Source of the DNA: an uncultured Lachnospiraceae bacterium
Lineage (GTDB): Bacteria > Bacillota > Clostridia > Lachnospirales > Lachnospiraceae
Direction: 5' to 3'
DNA: 44,327 nucleotides
Assembly: GCA_947630595.1 (NCBI GenBank)
Contig: CANRIG010000022.1
Coordinates: 1 to 44,327, forward strand
Under the pieces are notes generated by a model that had not been told where the DNA came from, did no database searches, and saw nothing but the letters and a program-made list of their open reading frames with translations. Below are positions 39,966 through 44,327 of this stretch, one piece after another; position 1 is the stretch's first letter, and the number at the start of each line of letters is the position of its first letter. Position numbers and translations under genes: made by a program.

Positions 39966-42900
39966 ATGAAGAAAACGGCATGGAGACGTGTACTGGCAAT
40001 CGTTCTGGCCATGAGTATGGTGTTCCAGAACAGCATTGTCATAAATGCGGGAGAGGAAATCGCGCCGGTATCGACGGAAGCGGGGACGGAAATTGCGCTT
40101 CCGGAGGAGACATCAGCGCCGGAAACAACGGCACCGGCATCGGAGGAGACACCTGCGCCGACAGAGACCCAGGTACAGGAAACACCTGCACCGGAGACAC
40201 AGCAGGAAACATCTGCACCGGCACCAGAGGCACCTGCGCCGACAGAGACCCAGGCGCAGGAAACACCGGCACCGGAGACGCAGGCGACAGAAGCACAGGT
40301 GACGGAGACATCAGCGCCGGAGACGCAGGCGACGGAAGCGCCGGCACCGGAGACGAAAGCGCCGGAGACGCAGGCAACGGAAGCACCGGCACCGGAAACG
40401 AAAGCGCCGGAAACCCAGGCGACGGAAGCGCCGGCACCGGAAACGAAAGCGCCGGAAACCCAGGCACCGGAGACCCAGGTGGAAACCAAAGCGCCAGAAA
40501 CTCAGGCGGAGACCAAGGAAACACAGCCGGAGACTCAGGAGCAGACGGAAGCAACTTATAAGGTAACCTTTGATCCGAAAGCGGCAGAGCACGGAACCAT
40601 TCGTGTAGAGAATGAGGAAGTCGCAGTTGCTTCTTATAATAAAGAAGTAAAAGAGAACGAGAGCTTTGTGTTTACCGTACAGCCGGCGGAAGGCTTTCAG
40701 GTTGAGAAGGTAAAGGTAAAGGAAGCAGACGTACCGAAGACGGCAAACGAGAACGAGTACAAGATCGAGCATGTCACAGAGGATACTGTGATTGCGGTGA
40801 CCTATGCGGAAGTTCCGAAGGAGACGGAAGCAGCTTCTATGAAAGAAGTAACGCTTGTGCTCGGCGATGAAAGCTGGATTGAAGGAACTGAAGGAAGCAG
40901 CCATGATTGGGAGCTGGTCGAGAATGATGTTATTACCATTCTGGGGAACAGCAATGACTATCTTGTTAATGTAAAAGCAGAGGCAGTTGGCGATGTCATT
41001 CTTGGACATCATTATACTGCAGAAGACGGTACTCTTTACACGGAGCTTTTCCATGTGACTGTGCAAGAGAAGGCAGAGGCGGGAGAACCTGCAGGAGAGA
41101 ATCCTGGCATCGCGACAATTAGAATACTTGGTGATGAAGAGATCGTTGTTAATATTGAGGTACGTAATGCAGAAGGCAAGCTGATCAAATCACAGCTGGT
41201 TAAGGCTGGCGACACAATTTTTGATCCCGGCATACCGTCTGCAAAAAATAAGATTTTTACAAAATGGATAGCTAAAGTTGGAGGTAGGGAAATTGGTATC
41301 CCTGATTTTGGCAGCAAAATAACTGATACATATATTAGGGATAACGGTTTAAAAAATGATGATATCATTAGTGTCGAACCAGAAATGGCTTCGTGTGCTT
41401 ATGTACAGTTTGTAGACGAAACTGGCAATGTGGTACAAGAGCTCAGTGGTATAGTAGGTGAAACTCTACCATATTCAGTTACTTACACTCCGGCGGATAA
41501 TTCGAAGCAAGTTGTCGGTTGGAAGATTGAAGGAACAAATAATCAGTACGGGATCGATGGCAGTATCACGCTTGGTAAAGAGGAAGCAAGTGTGATCGTT
41601 ATGGAACCTGTGCTTGTGAGCGGTCACTGGCTGACTTTCGATAGTACCGGAGGCACTCATGTGGATCCTCAGTATGTTACAAATGGCAACTCTACACGGC
41701 AGCCGGAAGATCCGACCCGTACAGGTTACACCTTTGACGGTTGGTATACAGAAGCAGAGAATGGTCAGCAGTTTACATTCAACCAAACACTTGATGAGGA
41801 GACTACGGTATATGCGCATTGGGATGCTGCACGGAACACAAAATATACCGTTGTGATCTGGAGACAGAAGACCACAGCCAACAAAGAGGCTAATGCTAGA
41901 GATGACCACGATTTTGCAACAGAGTATGATTTTGTGGAGAGCCATATCATTAACAATGGAAGAACGGGTGCAACTGTAAATGAGAACCTTGTGAGAAGTT
42001 ATACTAGAAATGCTGGAAAGGCTGCTTATACAGGCTTTGAGTTCTGTTCTGTCCAGTCTGATGATAAGACTCTAGCAGCTGACGGAAGTACTATTGTTAA
42101 CGTGTATTATGACCGTGTGTTGATGACTTATACGTTTGAATGGATAGAAGGTAGTTGGCGGAATCAGGAGGATAAATCTGAAACTTGGACTGGCCTTTAC
42201 GGGGCAACATTTAGCCAGTATGGGTATACTTGGAATACAGATTACGTATGGACACCTTATTCAGGTAGTAAAAAGGGAACCCAAAATTCGTATCTGGATG
42301 CTTTTTTCTATGAAGTAGGAACAGAAAAAAATATAACGTGGAAAGGTATAGCAGCGAGTGGTGATGACTATTATCACTATACAGAGAATATTGATGGAAG
42401 TTATTTTTTGCGAGCCCATGTAAAAGCTAGTTTTGGTAGTTTTAGTTTTACTAATAAGTTTGATGGATATACGGTTGCTCAATATAGTATAGGAAATAGC
42501 GGGAATAAGAGAAATACTTATCCTGGTGGTAGTATAAATATGGGGAATATATCCCAACTTCATATTTATCATAACCTGAATACTTATGACCTGCATTTTT
42601 ACAATGTCAATGCAGATGGACAGGCAGAGGACATAAAGACAGAGAATGTTAAGTATACCACACCTTTAGATATTTATGCCGAAACCGCCGCTCCTGAAAG
42701 GCCGACCGGTATCCCTGAATATTATGTATTCAAAGGTTGGTATGCGGATACTGCAGGACAAGTATCATTTGATTTCACGCAAACTATGCCTGCCAATAAC
42801 CTGGTTGTGTATGCGGTCTGGGGTGGTACGGAAGTCACTGTGACCTTTGAGGCAAATGGTGGAAAGGATGCTCCTGACAAACAGACGGTTGAAACTGGTA

Positions 42901-44327
42901 AGACGGCAGAAGAACCCTTAACGGAACCAACCCGTGATGGATATACTTTCGCAGGATGGGCTACCGATGAAGAAGGTAAGAATCTGTTCAACTTTAACAC
43001 GGCAATCACTGAGGATACTATTCTTTACGCTCGCTGGATCAGTGCTGCAAAGACTGTGAGAGTAGTATATAAGGCGGATGAAGAAAGTGTGCCAGTTGAC
43101 AAGAAGATTTATTTGCCAGAGGCATCCGCCGTGGTTCTTGAATCGCCGGGAGAAATCCCTGCTAACAAGGTCTTCAAAGGATGGAAAGACAAGAATGGCA
43201 AAATACATCAGCCTGGAGAATCCTTTACACTGGAGAATGAACTCATTGAGATGACGGATGAAAGCTCAGACGGTACCGTCACACTGACGGCTGTCTATGG
43301 TAAGCTTACAGATGAATATACCAGTGTCACCTATCATTCGAACTATCCGGATGGTACAGACAGTACAAAGCAGGGAAAACCTGTTCAGGTTAATGCGAAA
43401 TATACTCTCGAAGAGAATACATTCAATGCCCCTGACGGTTGTGAATTCGTAGGCTGGGCAAGAATGGCGGAGGCTTCAACTGTTATAAAAGAGAAAGAAA
43501 TCCGCGCTGATAACGAGGGTTCAAATGATCTTTACGCTGTTTGGGCAGGTTTACAGGTCACAAAGACTGCTGACAAAACCAGTGGTGCAGCTATAGGTGA
43601 AACTATTACTTATACAATTACTGTGGAAAATGTCAGTAACGTACGCGTGAGAAATGTTGATATAATTGATGAAAAAACGGGACTTAAGGATCATATTGAC
43701 GAGTTGAATCCCCATCAACCAATTAGTGTAACTACTACACATACCATCACAGAGGAAGACATTAACGCAGGTAAATTTGAAAATACTGCGATTGCTAAAG
43801 GTACAGCAGCATATTTCTTTAATGTTGAAGCTTTCGATAAAGAAATTGTGACTACGGTTGAGAAAAACCCGAGCGTTGAAATTGCAAAGGCGGCGGCGCT
43901 GCCGGAAGGCAAGGAGAAGGCATCCCTTGGCGACACCATCACCTATACTGTAACGGTGCACAACAACGGCAACGTGACATTGACGGATGAGAAGGTCGAG
44001 GATACGCTGGCAGGCATCGTGGTCAAGGAAGAAGAACTGCAGGCGGCAGGCGTGACGTACGATGCGGAGAACAGGACATTCACGATTGCAAGCCTTGCGC
44101 CGGATGGGACGGTGACGATCACGTACACCTATGAGGTGACGGAGGCGGACATCAAGGAAGGCCATGTGGCAAACGCCGTGACGGCAGACAACGGCGGCAG
44201 TAGCAGCACCGACACGGAGACGGATGAGGAGAACCCGAGCGTTGAAGTCACAAAGGCGGCGGCGCTGCCGGAAGGCAAGGAGAAGGCATCCCTTGGCGAC
44301 ACCATCACCTATACTGTAACGGTGCAC
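39966..44327 (+). CDS. Large secreted repeat-rich surface protein (C-terminus outside the window)
   Basis: The frame is open for 1,454 codons and runs off the right edge. A signal peptide is clear: MKKTAWRR, then a hydrophobic core and likely cleavage after VINA (about residue 28). Residues 30-200 are a Thr/Pro/Ala/Glu-rich stalk with 15-residue repeats (ATEAPAPETKAPETQ). Listeria-Bacteroides (InlB B-type) repeats occur at about 553-620 (TFDSTGG to VYAHW) and 955-1025 (TFEANGG to LYARW), with a decayed one near 1121-1194. From about 1194 there are DUF11/DUF7507-like repeats (GDTITYTVTVHNNGNVTLTD), two of them nearly identical and 122 residues apart. AAGGAGG precedes the ATG. A wall-anchor motif would be beyond the window. 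Likely an adhesin or surface-layer-type protein. Base composition is AT-richer at 41.2-43.8 kb than in the terminal repeats. Confidence 0.9.
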   Translation, partial: MKKTAWRRVLAIVLAMSMVFQNSIVINAGEEIAPVSTEAGTEIALPEETSAPETTAPASEETPAPTETQVQETPAPETQQETSAPAPEAPAPTETQAQETPAPETQATEAQVTETSAPETQATEAPAPETKAPETQATEAPAPETKAPETQATEAPAPETKAPETQAPETQVETKAPETQAETKETQPETQEQTEATYKVTFDPKAAEHGTIRVENEEVAVASYNKEVKENESFVFTVQPAEGFQVEKVKVKEADVPKTANENEYKIEHVTEDTVIAVTYAEVPKETEAASMKEVTLVLGDESWIEGTEGSSHDWELVENDVITILGNSNDYLVNVKAEAVGDVILGHHYTAEDGTLYTELFHVTVQEKAEAGEPAGENPGIATIRILGDEEIVVNIEVRNAEGKLIKSQLVKAGDTIFDPGIPSAKNKIFTKWIAKVGGREIGIPDFGSKITDTYIRDNGLKNDDIISVEPEMASCAYVQFVDETGNVVQELSGIVGETLPYSVTYTPADNSKQVVGWKIEGTNNQYGIDGSITLGKEEASVIVMEPVLVSGHWLTFDSTGGTHVDPQYVTNGNSTRQPEDPTRTGYTFDGWYTEAENGQQFTFNQTLDEETTVYAHWDAARNTKYTVVIWRQKTTANKEANARDDHDFATEYDFVESHIINNGRTGATVNENLVRSYTRNAGKAAYTGFEFCSVQSDDKTLAADGSTIVNVYYDRVLMTYTFEWIEGSWRNQEDKSETWTGLYGATFSQYGYTWNTDYVWTPYSGSKKGTQNSYLDAFFYEVGTEKNITWKGIAASGDDYYHYTENIDGSYFLRAHVKASFGSFSFTNKFDGYTVAQYSIGNSGNKRNTYPGGSINMGNISQLHIYHNLNTYDLHFYNVNADGQAEDIKTENVKYTTPLDIYAETAAPERPTGIPEYYVFKGWYADTAGQVSFDFTQTMPANNLVVYAVWGGTEVTVTFEANGGKDAPDKQTVETGKTAEEPLTEPTRDGYTFAGWATDEEGKNLFNFNTAITEDTILYARWISAAKTVRVVYKADEESVPVDKKIYLPEASAVVLESPGEIPANKVFKGWKDKNGKIHQPGESFTLENELIEMTDESSDGTVTLTAVYGKLTDEYTSVTYHSNYPDGTDSTKQGKPVQVNAKYTLEENTFNAPDGCEFVGWARMAEASTVIKEKEIRADNEGSNDLYAVWAGLQVTKTADKTSGAAIGETITYTITVENVSNVRVRNVDIIDEKTGLKDHIDELNPHQPISVTTTHTITEEDINAGKFENTAIAKGTAAYFFNVEAFDKEIVTTVEKNPSVEIAKAAALPEGKEKASLGDTITYTVTVHNNGNVTLTDEKVEDTLAGIVVKEEELQAAGVTYDAENRTFTIASLAPDGTVTITYTYEVTEADIKEGHVANAVTADNGGSSSTDTETDEENPSVEVTKAAALPEGKEKASLGDTITYTVTVH
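40329..40463 (+). repeat. 45-bp tandem repeats in the surface-protein stalk
   Basis: Three contiguous in-frame 45-bp units (40329-40373, 40374-40418, 40419-40463), each encoding ATEAPAPETKAPETQ, with a few silent differences. Shorter related Ala/Pro/Glu/Thr words continue on both sides (about 40080-40540). Confidence 0.9.
43866..44327 (+). repeat. 366-bp near-identical tandem repeats, continuing past the window
   Basis: A unit starts at 43866 (AACCCGAGCGTTGAA) and again at 44232, exactly 366 bp or 122 codons later. The 96 bases visible of the second copy match the first except for a few changes in two codons after GTTGAA. The low divergence points to recent duplication or gene conversion; more copies probably follow. 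Confidence 0.92.

Noticed and set aside
39932-40489. Minus-strand frame rich in VSGA repeats
   Set aside because: It is the antisense shadow of the Ala/Pro/Glu/Thr repeats in the surface protein.
43551-44327. Minus-strand frame of 258 codons at the right edge
   Set aside because: Antisense shadow of the DUF11-like repeats; the plus-strand frame continues without break from the signal peptide.

Overview
The window is a chromosomal replication-origin region from a Gram-positive, anaerobic-type Firmicute. The gene set is most like Lachnospiraceae (class Clostridia): parA-parB-DUF4446, a SAM-I riboswitch on metK, MurT/GatD after gyrA, an AtpZ/AtpI-led F-type ATP synthase operon, and a large repeat-rich surface protein. 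This assignment rests on gene content and order, not on a database search. Nearly all genes left of about 13.2 kb point left and nearly all to the right point right, diverging from DnaA-box clusters on both sides of dnaA. The exceptions are an alpha/beta-hydrolase gene (4066-4998, rightward) and metK (leftward).

Layout. 1-4065: DUF4446, parB and parA, then an unrecognised Glu/Lys-rich coiled-coil protein whose gene is bracketed by two perfect 16-bp parS palindromes. 4066-4998: a divergent alpha/beta-hydrolase-like gene with a parS just behind its promoter. 5115-9525: rsmG, mnmG and mnmE (16S rRNA and tRNA modification), separated by AT-rich low-complexity spacers. 9547-9750: a nested-hairpin element. 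9957-13090: jag, yidC, yidD, rnpA and rpmH, read leftward from a near-consensus promoter. 13231-15114: bipartite oriC around dnaA. 15179-24590: dnaN, S4-domain protein, recF, gyrB, gyrA, murT and gatD. 24591-26440: repeats, then metK with its riboswitch. 26535-28701: a two-component system. 28852-31684: a RluA-family pseudouridine synthase and an AI-2E/YtvI-family membrane protein. 31808-38888: atpZ, atpI and atpBEFHAGDC, with a c subunit carrying the Na+-binding signature. 38889-44327: an unusual long leader and the first 1,454 codons of a secreted repeat protein that runs off the window.

How it works together. The left block holds chromosome segregation (ParABS), the centre holds initiation and fork machinery (DnaA, DnaN, RecF, gyrase), and the jag/yidC/rnpA/rpmH block links translation with membrane insertion. 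MurT/GatD amidates lipid II. The ATP synthase couples ion flow to ATP.

Most novel-looking points: (1) the parS-flanked coiled-coil protein with 24-residue tandem repeats, and the neighbouring hydrolase-like protein that lacks recognisable catalytic acid and histidine; (2) the roughly 680-nt leader of the surface protein, with a promoter, a three-way-junction fold, a short ORF ending in a run of eight G, and an intrinsic terminator, where one extra G would carry the reading frame through the terminator; (3) a window-wide abundance of short-period tandem repeats (11, 15, 17, 18, 45, 72 and 366 bp) in and between housekeeping genes, including two arrays that split murT from gatD; (4) several long hairpin elements that look like dispersed repeats. 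No rRNA, tRNA, CRISPR array or transposase gene was seen.
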